This document shows positions 10,617 through 21,366 of a stretch of 42,762 bases of DNA, piece after piece (position 1 is the stretch's first letter; each line of letters opens with the position of its first letter). The position numbers and the translations under genes are program-made. Source of the DNA: Nymphaea colorata (lineage: Eukaryota > Streptophyta > Magnoliopsida > Nymphaeales > Nymphaeaceae); assembly GCF_008831285.2 (NCBI RefSeq), contig NC_045145.1, positions 22,214,040 through 22,256,801 of the forward strand, in the 5' to 3' direction. Below the pieces are notes generated by a model. That model ran no database searches and was not told where the DNA came from. It saw nothing but the letters and a program-made list of their open reading frames with translations.

Positions 10617-10631
10617 TAACAAAGAGGGGCA
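10617..10631 (+). other. Polypurine tract of gypsy element
   Basis: AACAAAGAGGGGCA precedes the presumed LTR start TGAAATCACCCC at 10634 and would prime plus-strand synthesis. Confidence 0.6.
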
Positions 10632-10671
10632 TTTGAAATCACCCCAAATTTTTCTAAAGGACTATGATGTT

Positions 10672-10920
10672 TTATCCAAGTGCGAAATTCAAATTTAGGC
10701 ACAAGATTCAAATCCAAAATACAACTCTTAGATCCAAATTAAATCCAAAATACAACTTTCAGATCGAAATTAAATCTAAAATACTACTCTTAGATCCAAA
10801 TAAAATCCAAAATACAACTTTCAGATCCAAATTAAATCCAAAATACTACTTTCAGATCCAAATTAAATCCAAAATACTACTTTCAGATCTAAAACCCAAG
10901 TTCAGATCCAAATCAATCAT
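10672..10920 (+). repeat. ~31-bp tandem repeat in LTR
   Basis: About eight units of the type CAGATCCAAATTAAATCCAA plus AATAC(A/T)ACTTT, ending at a diverged AAACCCAAGTTCAGATCC. The lysine/isoleucine-rich plus-strand ORF across it is a consequence of the repeat. Confidence 0.8.
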
Positions 10921-11490
10921 TTAAGACTAATTTGCCATTTCTTTTAACAAAAAAACCTCCTTTTAGAGGGTAATTTTAGTCTTTATGGGTGGACAAGACT
11001 AATTTGTCATTCCTTTTGACCAAAAAACCTCCTTTTATAGGGTAATTTTAGTCTTTATGGGTGGACAATACTAATTTTCCCTTTAATTTGACCAAAAAAC
11101 GTCCTTTTAGAGGGTAACTTTAGTCTTTTTTTTGTGAACAAGACCCATTTGCCCTTCCTTTTGACCAAAAAACATTTTTTTAGAGGGTAACTTTAGTCTT
11201 TTTGGGTGGACAAGACCTATTTGCCATTCTTTTGACCAAAAAACCTCCTTTTAAAGGGTAACTTTAGTCTTTTTGGGTAGACAAGACCCATTTGTCATTC
11301 CTTTTGACCAAAAAACATCCTTTTAGAGGGTAACTTTAGTCTTTTTGGGTGGACAAGACCTATTTGCCCTTTCTTTTGACAAAAAAATCTCTTTTTAGAC
11401 GGTGATTTTAGTCTTTTGGGTGGACAAGACCCATTTGCCCTTCCTTTTAACTAAAAAATCTCTTTTTGGAGGGTGATTTTAGTTTTTAGG
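10921..11490 (+). repeat. ~65-72-bp tandem repeat in LTR
   Basis: Eight to nine units share GGGTAA(C/T)TTTAGTC, GGTGGACAAGACC, ATTTGCC and TTTTGACCAAAAAAC. The array ends about 40 bp before the TATA box, so it occupies the upstream promoter region of the LTR and could bear repeated regulatory sites (inference). Confidence 0.85.
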
Positions 11491-11530
11491 TCAAAAAATT
11501 CAAATTTTGGGTTTTGGCTCCAAAATCCTC

Positions 11531-11538
11531 TATAAATA
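11531..11538 (+). promoter_or_regulatory. TATA box of gypsy LTR
   Basis: TATAAATA in CTCTATAAATACCCCCC is followed by a C-rich stretch where transcription could start near 11560-11570. It is the clearest core promoter in the LTR, roughly 900 bp from the LTR start. Confidence 0.6.
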
Positions 11539-11889
11539 CCCCCCATATCCTCCTTCTTGGGCAAGATTGGGCATTGGGAGAAACTCTAGTGTATTCTCAC
11601 TTGAAGACTTAGAGTTTCTCTTGAGCTCTTTCTCTCTCCCTCTTCCTCTTTCCTTTTCCTTCTCCAACTTAAAGTAAGCTACAACACTCTTGGAGTTTCA
11701 TTCAAAAGGGGATATTCAAGTGAAGGTGTTCATCTTCCTTAGGTCATTTCTCATTAGAGGTATGTAATCTTCATCCCTCTCATTTCTCTCTTCTTTCTTT
11801 TCATTAATATTCTTATTATTATGTTATTTCTTTTTCTTAAACATAGTCTTGTTGTTGTTTTCATTTTCTCTTCTCATCTTCATCTCCCC

Positions 11890-12640
11890 ATGACCAAAGG
11901 AGATAGATAGCACTAAACCTCTTTTTAGATACAAGAGACTATGCTCAAGTGCACCGGGAGCATGAGAAGATGAAATGATATTTTATTTTATGATTAAATC
12001 ATGCTCTTTGAAGTATTCTTGTTGTTCTTGTTCTTTCTCTTTATCAATATCTTCTTGCTCTTTCTTCTCTTCAATATATTCTTGTTGTTGTTGTTCTTTT
12101 CCTTAATGATTATATTTTTGTTGTTATTGTTATTTCATTTCTTCAATATAGTCATGTTCTTGTTATTTTCTTTTTTCTCTTCCTCCTCTTCCCATGACGA
12201 AAGGAGATAGCCCTTAATCTCTTTTTAGAGACAAGAGGCTATGCTCAAGTGTATTGAGAGCATGAAAAGATGAGAGAATCTTTTATTTCATGATTGAATC
12301 ATGCTTTCTCTTTTATTAAATATAACATTGTTTCTCTTTCTACATTTTCTCCTCATCTTCATCTCCCCACGGCTAAAGAAGGTAGCTCTCAATCTCTTTT
12401 TAGAGACAAGAGGCTATACTCAAAGTGCACCAGGAGCATGGAAAGATGATATGATCTTTCATTTTAATCATGTTCTTTCTTTTCATGAACACATTCTTAT
12501 TGTTCTTTTGTTTCCTCTTATTTTCCTCTCTTCGTCATTTCTCCATTGCCAAAAGAGATAGCTCTCAATCTCTATTTTAGAGTCAAGAGACTATACTCAA
12601 GTGCACCGGAAACATGCGAAGATGAGGTGGTATATCAATT
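11890..12640 (+). repeat. Long-period tandem repeat in LTR
   Basis: Four diverged units contain GAGATAG...AATCTCTTTTTAGA, ACAAGAGGCTATACTCAA and GTGCACCGGGAGCATG, beginning near 11894, 12199, 12373 and 12547. The last two steps are about 174 bp; the first is about 305 bp and includes extra TTGTTGTTCTT-rich sequence. Confidence 0.75.
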
Positions 12641-14303
12641 CATAGTTACATCATGTCTTCCCTCTTAATTGAACTTTTCTTTTTCCGTCATCCTCTTTCT
12701 TTCTTTCCTTCCTTGAATGTTATCTATATATTATGCGTGTATGGTTGCTTGGTTTTTTACTTACATGTGAATGTATGGCGGGAATGAGAGTGTAGTTTGG
12801 AGACTCTTTATTTTCATATTAATTTTTGAGGTTGGGACTTGTCCAACCCGGGATAAACCCTCACAAAAATGTACATGTTAATATGCATTTTCATGTCATT
12901 TTGCGCTAGTTTCCTTTTTAATCATCACATTAGGAACCCTAATGGGTGCCTCGTTATGTTGCTTGTTTTCTTTCATACCCAACGGTGGAATAAATATATC
13001 CCTTACAACAAACTAAATAATAACATTCTATGCTTATATAAAACATATTTTCCAAAACATTTTCAAAAAGAACCTTCTAACATGGCCTTAGGGACTTAGC
13101 TTAGACTCTTGCATGAGTCCAAGCTCCCCTCCGGCCCACATTAAACTTGAAGTTGGTAATTTTAAGTTGTTCCTTGATTTTTCTAATCTTGTGAAGGTAT
13201 GGATGTATACACATGTTATATACATTTATGCCAACATGATGACCCCTCATCTTTCTCTCTCTATGCTTTCACTTTCCATTTTATAAATTTTTATATGTGC
13301 ATGAATACGTATGTACATGTGCTCCATTTCCTCTCTTTCAAATATTTATTCCTCTTTTCAAGACAAATATCTTCTCTTATAAAATTTCTCATATCCATAC
13401 ATGCGTATGATATTTTTCTTTTCTTCTAAAATCTCTCTTTCTCTTCGAATCAATACATCTTTTTCTCTTAAGCTTTCATATATGTGTATATATGATGGTA
13501 TGTACACATGTATGCATGTCTTTCTCTATATCTCTCTCTTTCCTTTCATAAGAGTGTTTTATCTCTTGTATTTTTTTTAACATTATCCTCTCACGAACTT
13601 TCTATTTACCAACTTCAATAAGACCATAAACCAAGTAATGACCCAATATTGGAATCATGCTTGATGGTCTACAATCTCTATCCCTTTTCAAAAACTTTTC
13701 TTTCTTATATACAATAATTATAACAACGAAATCTTAGATGTATGTTGTGGTAGGAATGACTTTAGATGAATGTTGTGGTAGGAATGTTTTATATTTTTTC
13801 AATCATATAGGGTAAATGCATCAATGCATTCTCACCCACTTTATTTCACTTATGATCATAAGCACCTCTAAAAAAGAACTTAAGCAAGAATGGATGAAGC
13901 TCTAGATAGGTGGTAATCGAATTAGAGCAAAATCTCAAACCTACTTAAAGTATTAAGAGAACACTAAGGTGATTTCACAAGTTTTTCAAATGATATTTAC
14001 TTGTTCCACTTTTTCCTCAAAACATTTCACATTTTCAAGCAATTCTTCAAGAGCCTTTTCAAAAGTTCGAAACTTCAAACTTTCAATATTTTCTACACTG
14101 CATATAAAATAAAAAAAGATATTTAAGTTAAAACGAAATGCATCAATGATAAACATAGTCCTTGTGTTGATTACCCCCAGTAAAGGCACCGGGAACGTTC
14201 GATCCTCGTACCGACGGGCGAGTCCATTTCTTTTATCTTTCAAAACAAAAACTTCATTTTTCTGGAACACTCCAGAACCAATGAAAATTTTAGGATGCAA
14301 ACA

Positions 14304-14605
14304 ACTTAAAATTGGAATTAGAATGGTAACATATCTCATAGTTGCTTGTTGACCATATGTAACAAAAAATCCATTTTTCTGCTCCAAAATGATGTATTCA
14401 TGGACCATCCATAAACCTTGAATCATACCAAATTGAAACACAATTTCTGGGTGTGTCTATGTGAGGTACATCAACTTTCCAATCAAACTCCTATATAACT
14501 TCTCATCGGCTCCCACGGTGCCATCATTTATAGTCAACTTCTCATTAATTTTTATATGAGTTAAACATTGTTTTTGTGATAACATCTTAAATTTATTAAG
14601 TATAT
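14304..14605 (-). pseudogene. Remnant of a Ty1/copia reverse transcriptase end
   Basis: On the minus strand, DEKLYRSLIGKLMYLT followed by a stop, THPEI, then in another frame SRFMDGP...HHFGAEKWIFCYIWST resembles the conserved copia segment between RT and RNase H (YRSLVGxLxYLTxTRPDI; FMxxPxxxHxxAAKRILRYIxGT). It has at least one stop and one frameshift. It begins exactly at the gypsy LTR end, so the gypsy element probably inserted into, or recombined within, an older copia copy. Confidence 0.65.
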
Positions 14606-14609
14606 TTAA

Positions 14610-14738
14610 TGCATCGCGGAGCTAACAATCAACGCATTTCAGGCTGATATATTGCTTCGTTCCAAATTACGGAACACCTATTCTGTAGGCTCGATATTTC
14701 CACATTTTGCATACATATCGATAAGTGCTGCACCCAAG
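14610..14738 (-). pseudogene. PPR gene fragment
   Basis: About 129 bp closely match the region 368-500 of the PPR gene (the stretch encoding LGAALIDMYAKCGNIEAA onward), with substitutions including a stop in the repeat. Beyond 14738 the sequence leaves the gene at the same point (after CACCCAAGTT) as the copy ending at 22914, so both fragments share one truncation event. Confidence 0.8.
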
Positions 14739-15220
14739 TTTGTACTTTGATGAAATTCGGGCGTTTGATATATCTACAATTTTAGAACTAAAATGCTCAT
14801 GTTTATAAGAAATTAAAATTATTGAACAAATAACTGACATTGTTTTTTAGTTTGAAAACTAAAACTTAGAATTTCAATTTCATTTCATTTTAGTTGGAGG
14901 AAAAATTGTGATTTTGGAGTTTAAAATCCTACATCGTAAAAAATTTTTTGTTGGTTAAATTATATTTATTACCATAAGTCTTTTCAGGCTGATTTTAAGT
15001 TTACGTAATTGAAGTTAGTCAGATCCAAATATAGGTTGACATTTATTTTCAGGTTCCTTATTTAAAAAAAAAAGAAAAACCACTCAACAAGAAAATCACT
15101 GCCTTATTTTTTTTCAGATAGCAAATAGGCACCAAACTTTTCCATTTAATTTACGAAATATCGTCTTTTTTTTATCAATCATCCATATCATCTTTTAGAC
15201 GTGAATTGTATTGAACGCTC
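14739..15220. repeat. Segmental duplicate of 22915-23350 plus NLR 3' flank
   Basis: Colinear with 22915-23350 (shared GAAATTCGGGCGTTTGATAT and CCACTCAACAAGAAAA). The last bases before 15221 (GTATTGAACGCTC) match the sequence next to the NLR stop codon (TAATTGAAAGCAC near 23920), and the copy resumes at 20544 on the other side of the copia element. About 500 bp present at 23350-23900 is missing here. Confidence 0.75.
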
Positions 15221-15736
15221 TGAAAGAAAAGATACAAGGCTAAGATTTTTAAGTGGTTCGGAGTAAAATCCTACGTCCACTGTCTCTCACACCAATTAGG
15301 CGATGGATATGAGGTTCCCTTAATGAGAGAAGTTATACATGATTGTTGAAGAGATTGCTAAAGATTCAAACAATACTTCCTTGATTTTTTTGTTTCTATA
15401 ATCCTTTCTTTCTCTTTTGATAAAGGGACGTTGCCACTTTCCTTCTCTTTTAATGAGAATTCGTTGCCACTTTTCTTGCCTAGATTCTTGCCTTTGTGAT
15501 CTTGATTGATTTCTTCAGATTTAACAAGTATAGTTGCCTTTTTGCTGGATTTGTCACGATCTTCATGATTTTCTTCAATCGCCTTGTGAACTTGATTGAT
15601 TTCTTCCAATCTAGCGGGTACAGTTGCCTTTTTGCTGGATTTGTCATGATTTTCTTCATTTGTTGAACTGGCATGATCTCCACAATTTCTTTCATCTGGT
15701 GGATAGCTGTAACTATTAGTAGTTTGTGCATTAACA
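15221..15736 (-). repeat. 3' LTR of copia element
   Basis: On the minus strand it starts TGTTAATGCACAAACTAC and ends ATCTTTTCTTTCA. Its counterpart is 20028-20543. Both LTRs keep an open minus-strand frame over most of their length, encoding a Lys/Glu-rich peptide with an internal repeat (KSSKKAT and EEINQ units). Confidence 0.92.
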
Positions 15737-18712
15737 TCCCCCTTCAATCTCGAGCGTAGATTGTACCAAAGACTGAGATTGTGGCCTAGAGCTGTCAACC
15801 GATGATGGGGAAGTGGCTTTGTAAACATATCAGCTAGTTGATGAATTTACAAAATATATTGAGTAACTAATGATCCAAGAGCCTCCTTTTCTCGTACAAA
15901 ATGAAAATCAAGTTCAATATGTTTCATCCGGGAGTGATGTGTCGTTTTGATGGTGGATTGCAAGGCGGAAAGATTGTCACATAACAACAAGGGAGGTTGA
16001 GAAAGAAACAGTCCAAGATCTCTAAGAATAAATGTGATCCAAGTGAGCTCTGCTGCTGCCGTTGCAAGGGCACGGTATTTAGCTTCACAAGAAGATCTTG
16101 CAACACTTTGTTGTTTTTTAGATGCCCAAGAAATACAGTTGGGGACTAGAAAAGTGCAGTAGCCAGTGGTAGAACGACAAGTGGAGGGGCAGCCGGCCCA
16201 GTCTGCATCAGAATAAGTTCGGATTGATAATTTGCTGGGCTTAAAGAATTGCATTCCAAGAGAGATAGTGCCCTGAATATAATGAAGAATGCATTTCAGC
16301 AACTGAAAATGTTGCAGGGAAGGAACGTGCATAAACTGTGACACAATTAACAACATAAGTGATGTCTGGTCAGGTGAAAGTAAGATATTGCAGAGCTCCA
16401 ACAAGACTGCGATACAACGTAGCCTTGGGATATGCTTCTTCTTCTACAGTGCTGTTGTTATAGACATTAGTAACTATGGGCGTAACAGTTGATCGGCATA
16501 ATTGCATTTGAGCACGTTCTAGGATGTCCATAGCATAGCGTTGCTGATTGAGAAACAGGCTGAAAGCAGTGTGTTAGACTTGAATGCCTAAGAAGTAATG
16601 TAAGTCCCCAAGATCAGTCATCGCAAAAGTACGAGATACTTCATTTTGAAAGGATGCAAGAAAAGTTGGACTGTTGCTAGTGAGAATGATATCATCCATA
16701 TATAAGAGAAGAATGGTTACAGTCGATTGTTGGAGTCTCACAAATAACGAAGGATCTGCAGAGCTGGCTTGAAAATTGTGAGAGAATAAAAATTGAGCAA
16801 AGCGACCATACCAAGCTCGTGGGGCCTGTTTGAGACCATATAGAGCACAATTCAATTTGCAAACATGGTGAGGAAACCGAACATCTTGAAAATCTGGAGG
16901 CTGCTCAATAAAAACAGTTTCAGTCAAATATCCATCCAAAAATACATTTTTGACATCAAGTTGTTTAAGAGGCACAGAAAGAATGATCCGAATAGTTGCT
17001 GGTTTAACAACTGGTGAGAAGGTTTCAAGAAAATCTACGCCTTCAATTTGAGTATAGCCCTGGGCCACCAGCCTTGCCTTAAGTCTGTGTCTATGCAATT
17101 TGGTTTTGTAAACCCATCGGTTGCCAATAATATGCATGGAGGGATCACGAGGTACCAAGGTCCAAGTATCATTTGCAATCAAAGCTGCCATTTCATCTTC
17201 CATAGCACGCCTCCAGCCGAGATGTTTAAGAGCAATGGAGAAATGTTTAGGTTCAGCGGGAGCGAGGGTAGTTAATATGTATTTGGGATTGGGTTTGACA
17301 ATACCATGTTGAGAACATGTGACCATAGGGTGAGACGGTCTGGTCATGGTATTGGGTAAGGCATTAGATGGGATTGGAGAAGGAGAACTAGGTGGCGATG
17401 GTGAAGGAAGAGGTGGCGGGCTAGGTGGCGATGGTGAAGTAAGGACCGGCAACTCTGGTGGTGACGGAGGTAAGGGAGAAATGGCTAGTGATGGTAGAGT
17501 AGAAGTACAAAGGGAAGGTTCTGGTTCACTATTGTGAAGTCTGACAACATCATGAGGGTTCACTTCAATGAGAGCAGGCTGATTAGGTTGAATAGCGACT
17601 GGAGAGAAGGACTCTAGATCATGAGCAAAATTGTAATTCAATTGTGTGCTAGCCAAACTTTGATTGAAGGGAAAACATTTTTCATCAAACACTACGTGTC
17701 TTGAAATATATACCCGATTTGTCAAGGGATAAAGGCAGCGATAACCTTTGTGTTGGTCACTATATCCTATGAAGACACATGGTAAGGATTTGGGTTCAAA
17801 TTTGTGTTTGTTGTATCTCTTGATGTAGGGAAAACATCTACACCCAAAAGTCCTTAGGCAACAATAGTCAGGAGGTTTATGAAATAAGCTTTCATATGGA
17901 CTTAGCATTTGGAGCGTGGACATCGGCAACCGATTTATGAGCCACACAGTAGTAGTAAAGGCTTCCACCCAATGTTTTGCTGAAACATTACTATGAAACA
18001 GTAGAGTTAATCCAAGTTTAGTAACTGACGTGTGTTTTCGTTCCACCAACCCATTCTGTTCAGGTGTTTTTGGACAGGCCTTGAGATGTTTGATTCCACA
18101 TTCTCTTAGATAAGAGAGAAAAGCATTGCTATTAAATTCACCACCTTCATCACTTTGAAAATTTTTAACAGGTCTTCCAAATTGCGTACTCACCATCTTA
18201 TGAAACTCCATAAACTTTGCCAAAAAATCAGACTTAGATTTTAATGGGTAGATCCAAGAGTAGCGAGAATGATGATCAACAAAGAGCACATAATATCGAA
18301 ACTTTTGACATGAATCAACCGGTGCTGGTCCCCAAAGATCACAATGAATTTTTTCAAAGGGTTCATAATATTCATCATCTAATGGAAGAAACGGGAAGCG
18401 TGTTGCTTTGCCCAATTGACAACTTTGACAAATAGAAAACATAGACATTTTTGCTGCTAAATTTATTCTACCCTTGGATGACAAAAAGTCAATGATCTTA
18501 GCTGATGGATGCCCGAGTCAACTATGCCAAATCTCTGAAGTTGTTGTCCTGAAACGATCAGAAAAAAATACTGCCTTTGGTCTGGTCTTGAGTGCATACA
18601 AATCTCCCTTTCTAGCTCCCTTGGCAATCGTCTGATTGGTTTCCTTGTCCTTAATCACAAAAGAATCAGATGTAAACTCAAAGACATAGGGCATAGATGA
18701 TCTCAAAGACAT
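15737..18712 (-). pseudogene. Copia pol: integrase, RT, RNase H (disrupted)
   Basis: The longest intact stretch is 16574-18484 (no ATG at its opening). Integrase: zinc region LGHPS...CQSCQLGKATRFPF, catalytic pieces HCDLWGPAPV, FQSDEGGEF and PEQNGLVERKH with D, D and E visible. A Pro/Ser-rich linker follows, then RT with NRWVYKTKLHRH, LDVKNVFLDG, YGLKQAPRAWY and the active-site LLYMDDIIL. RNase H follows downstream (SDADWAGC, STTGYC, SSCEAKYRAL) and the tail ADMFTKPLPHHR. Damage: TGA before LGHPS (near 18518), TAA after the GIQV at 16574, a frameshift near 16350, TAA near 15846, and a 25-bp tandem duplication at about 18676-18725 in the N-terminal integrase region. The tail reads into the 3' LTR. 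Confidence 0.93.
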
Positions 18713-18757
18713 AGGGCATAGATGATGTAAGCTGACTCATGGAAATAAGATTTTTCT

Positions 18758-19987
18758 TTATAGGAGGAACAACCAACACATTATCAAGAGGAAGAGTCGT
18801 ATTTCCAAGATCAAGATTAGTAGAACCAATATGAGTGATTGGTAAATGCTACCTGTTTTCAACCATAACTGAATCAGTTCCATGATATTTAATGAGATGT
18901 TTGAGAGTACCTGGATCATCAGTAACATGAGAAGTTGCGCCAGTGTCCGGATACCAGTTTGCATTATTAGGATCGACAGCTTGAACAGTGGAAAAAATTT
19001 GTGGAAGATCTTTGGGTTGATACGCCTGATTGAATCTGTGGTAGCATTTGAATGCCGTGTGATTGCTCAGTCCACAAATTTGACACGCTGCTTTAACTGA
19101 AGGCTGAGTGGTACTTCGATCGGCATTGGCTGAAGTATTGGTGGGATGAGATTGAGAAGCAGGTGGAAAACCACATCCTCGCGAGTTGAAGCGAGGGTTG
19201 CAGTTTTTCCTGGTATACTGAGCACGTCCTCTGTAGTTGTGAGAGTAGGAGGGTTGAGCTGGAACTTGCTGGCTTATGAACGCAGCATTTGGATTAAGTT
19301 GAAACCCATGGATGTTTTTCATGTTGTCATGGCTCTCAAGCAGAGAGACAAAATCAATATATGCAGGAATAGGAGGCCGAAGTATCGACGTCATAAACGA
19401 TTCATAACATGATCCAAGCCCATTTATGAGCCAATAAACTTTGTCTTGATCTAACAGAGGTTTCCCAATGGCTGCCAATTCATCACATATGGTTTTGAAA
19501 CCTGTTACATACTCAGTAACAGTTTTTCTTGCTTTTGAAACGTCAGTAATTTTCTGTTTAACAAAAATTCTTGGTCTTTGGATTCTCTAGCAAAGACCTT
19601 TAAAAGAGCTGTCCAGACTTCGGAAGAAGTTTGGAGTCCGACCACAAGACCGAGCACTTCTTCAGAGAGTGATCCAGTGATCCACCCTCTAAGGAGTTGG
19701 TCTGATTTTTTCCAGGCAAGAAATTCTGGATTTGGGATAGAACGGGCTTCACCATTTTCAACAATTTCAATGGTGGAGGTCGGTTTGGAGATTTGTCCTT
19801 CTATAAATCCCATCATGTCTTGGCTTTCAATGAGTCCAAGCATTTGGGTCTTCCAAAGCAAGTAATTCTTGTGAGAGAGTTTGATAGAGACAAAATTTGC
19901 AACATTAACGTTGGAAGGATATGGATACTTAGCTGCCATGATAAGCGAAGGAGATGCTCCGGTCGAAGAGGATGCACTGGAAGCCAT
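18758..19987 (-). pseudogene. Copia gag and protease (disrupted)
   Basis: The likely gag start is the ATG at 19987 (MASSASSSTGASPS), 24 bases after the PBS; the frame is open further upstream without an ATG. The gag core contains KNYLLWKTQML and FLAWKKSDQLLRGWI, then a frameshift near 19510 leads to DKVYWLINGLG and a CCHC knuckle CQICGLSNHTAFKC. The protease begins NWYPDTGATSHVTDD with the DTGA active-site triad. A TAG after VMVENR and further breaks near 18840 separate it from integrase. Family knowledge: gag forms the particle and protease processes the polyprotein. Confidence 0.9.
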
Positions 19988-20010
19988 GGAAAAGACGATA
20001 ATCCTCACGA

Positions 20011-20027
20011 ACCTGGCTCTGATACCA
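20011..20027 (-). other. Copia primer binding site (initiator Met-tRNA)
   Basis: The minus strand reads TGGTATCAGAGCCAGGT directly after the LTR end at 20028, with no spacer. It is an exact plant Met-tRNA type PBS and sets the orientation of the element. Confidence 0.93.
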
Positions 20028-20543
20028 TGAAAGAAAAGATGCAAGACTAAGATTTTTAAGTGGTTCGGAGTAAAATCCTACGTCCACTGTCTCTCACACC
20101 AATTAGGCGATGGACATGAGGTTCTCTTAATGAGAGAAGTTATACATGATTGTTGAAGAGATTGTTACAGATTCAAACAATCCTTCCTTGATTTTTTTGT
20201 TTCTATAATCCTTTCTTTCTCTTTTGATAAAGGGACGTTGCCACTTTCCTTCTCTTTTAATGAGAATTCATTGCCACTTTTCTTGCCTAGATTCTTGCCT
20301 TTGTGATCTTGATTGATTTCTTCAGATTTAACAAGTATAGTTGCCTTTTTGCTGGATTTGTCACGATCTTCATGATTTTCTTCAATCGCCTTGTAATCTT
20401 GATTGATTTCTTCCAATCTAGCGGGTACAGTTGCCTTTTTGATTGATTTGTCATGATTTTCTTCATTTGTTGAACTGGCATGATCTCCACAATTTCCTTC
20501 CTCCGGTGGACAATTGTAACTATCAGCAGTTTGTGCGTTAACA
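20028..20543 (-). repeat. 5' LTR of copia element
   Basis: 516 bp with the same ends as 15221-15736. Its 5' edge abuts TGCTC and NLR-derived sequence, so the minus-strand NLR fragment reads straight into the LTR. Confidence 0.93.
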
Positions 20544-20806
20544 TGCTCTTCGAGTTTGCGGTGTTGGATGCCGTGAAGCACCACCTGTCGACCACAACTG
20601 TCTATCCATAGCTGCATCAGACTCGGCATGCTGCCTTCCACGAATGTCACGGTTTTCATACTTGTTAGAAGGAAGAGCTGGAGCCTTCGAAGCCTAGGAA
20701 ACCCCAAAGGACCACATTCTAACCCCTCAACGTTGTCTAAACGACAAAGCAGAAGGTCTGATAGACAAGGGAGTGATTCCAGGAGCGAAAAAGGGTCTTC
20801 CCTTAA
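20544..20806 (-). pseudogene. NLR gene 3' fragment (LRR end)
   Basis: About 263 bp matching the last ~85 codons of the intact NLR (23925-24190). Shared pieces include LREDPFxLLESLPCLSDL, RLDNVEGL, CGPLGFP and GSMPSL. Copia insertion replaces the final codons, and plastid DNA replaces everything 5' of LREDPF at 20807. An open frame of 242 codons (20165-20893) therefore runs antisense atpH, then LRR, then LTR; its first ATG is at 20659. Confidence 0.9.
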
Positions 20807-21013
<207 letters not shown>

Positions 21014-21330
21014 TCCTAGAAACGTGAAAATGTTAAAAATACGTACTTCTTTTCTTGTTTTTTCCCTGCCATTTCGCTTCTTCAAATTATATAAACTCAA
21101 CACTTCACTCCTACAATCACTTCTTCCTTGATCCAATACTCTTGGGAAGTATTGATTTGAGGAATTAGTGGATCCGCTTTCGCTCGCTTTCTTCTTTCCT
21201 GCCCTTAGTCCAATGAATGAGCATTTCCCCTTTTCTATTTATTTTAAGAGGGTATATCGCAATTGACACGAGACTTGGGACTTAATAAGTGTCTTATCGA
21301 GGATCTAAATAAGGAGTGAAGTGATACAAA
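21014..21330 (+). other. Probable continuation of plastid insertion (atpH-atpF spacer)
   Basis: Non-coding sequence directly after the atpH stop has the look of the plastid atpH-atpF spacer (for example CGAGACTTGGGACTTAATAAG). The assignment rests on position and general resemblance. No atpF start is recognised, so the insertion probably ends before 21360, where copia remnants begin. Confidence 0.5.
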
Positions 21331-21366
21331 AAAAGGAAATCATTTTTTATTTTGTTAGTCCTATTC

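Larger units (their letters stand above)
5177..14303 (+). mobile_element. Decayed Ty3/gypsy (Tat/Ogre-like) element with plant mobile domain
   Basis: 5177-6597 is repeated at 12892-14303, giving a truncated 5' LTR and a long 3' LTR beginning near 10634. A degraded Arg-tRNA-type PBS (TGGCAACCATGATGGGACC) follows the 5' LTR, and a purine tract (AAAGAGGGGCA) precedes the 3' LTR. The internal region has a PMD frame, then RNase H and integrase remnants, then a ~54-bp tandem repeat. No gag, zinc knuckle, protease or RT motif is recognisable. LTR size, tRNA type, tandem repeats in the 3' UTR and LTR, and the integrase without a chromodomain all suit the Tat/Ogre lineage. A 5-bp target duplication cannot be checked because the 5' end is lost. 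The element is non-functional. Confidence 0.8.
10634..14303 (+). repeat. 3' LTR of gypsy element (~3.7 kb)
   Basis: Starts TGAAATCACCCC after the purine tract and ends GATGCAAACA at 14303; its last 1.4 kb matches 5177-6597. It contains three different tandem arrays and a TATA box. The 5' limit rests on the purine tract, since the other LTR does not cover it. Confidence 0.72.
15221..20543 (-). mobile_element. Ty1/copia retrotransposon, inactivated
   Basis: A 5.3-kb minus-strand element with equal-length 516-bp LTRs, a Met-tRNA PBS after the 5' LTR and a purine tract (TTGAAGGGGGA on the minus strand) before the 3' LTR. The flanking 5-mers are CGCTC (15216-15220) and TGCTC (20544-20548), a target duplication with one change. 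Domain order gag, protease, integrase, RT, RNase H proves copia. Counting by eye gives about 20 LTR differences in 516 bp. Multiple stops and frameshifts disable gag and pol. It sits in the final codons of a duplicated NLR 3' fragment. Confidence 0.93.

Noticed and set aside
10238-11490. CRISPR-like appearance of regularly spaced repeats
   Set aside because: Units are contiguous and diverged, without unique spacers, inside a plant retrotransposon 3' UTR and LTR.
13986-14441. 151-codon minus-strand ORF
   Set aside because: Crosses the gypsy LTR boundary at 14303 into copia RT debris; the LTR part recurs at 6280-6624 only because LTRs are copies.
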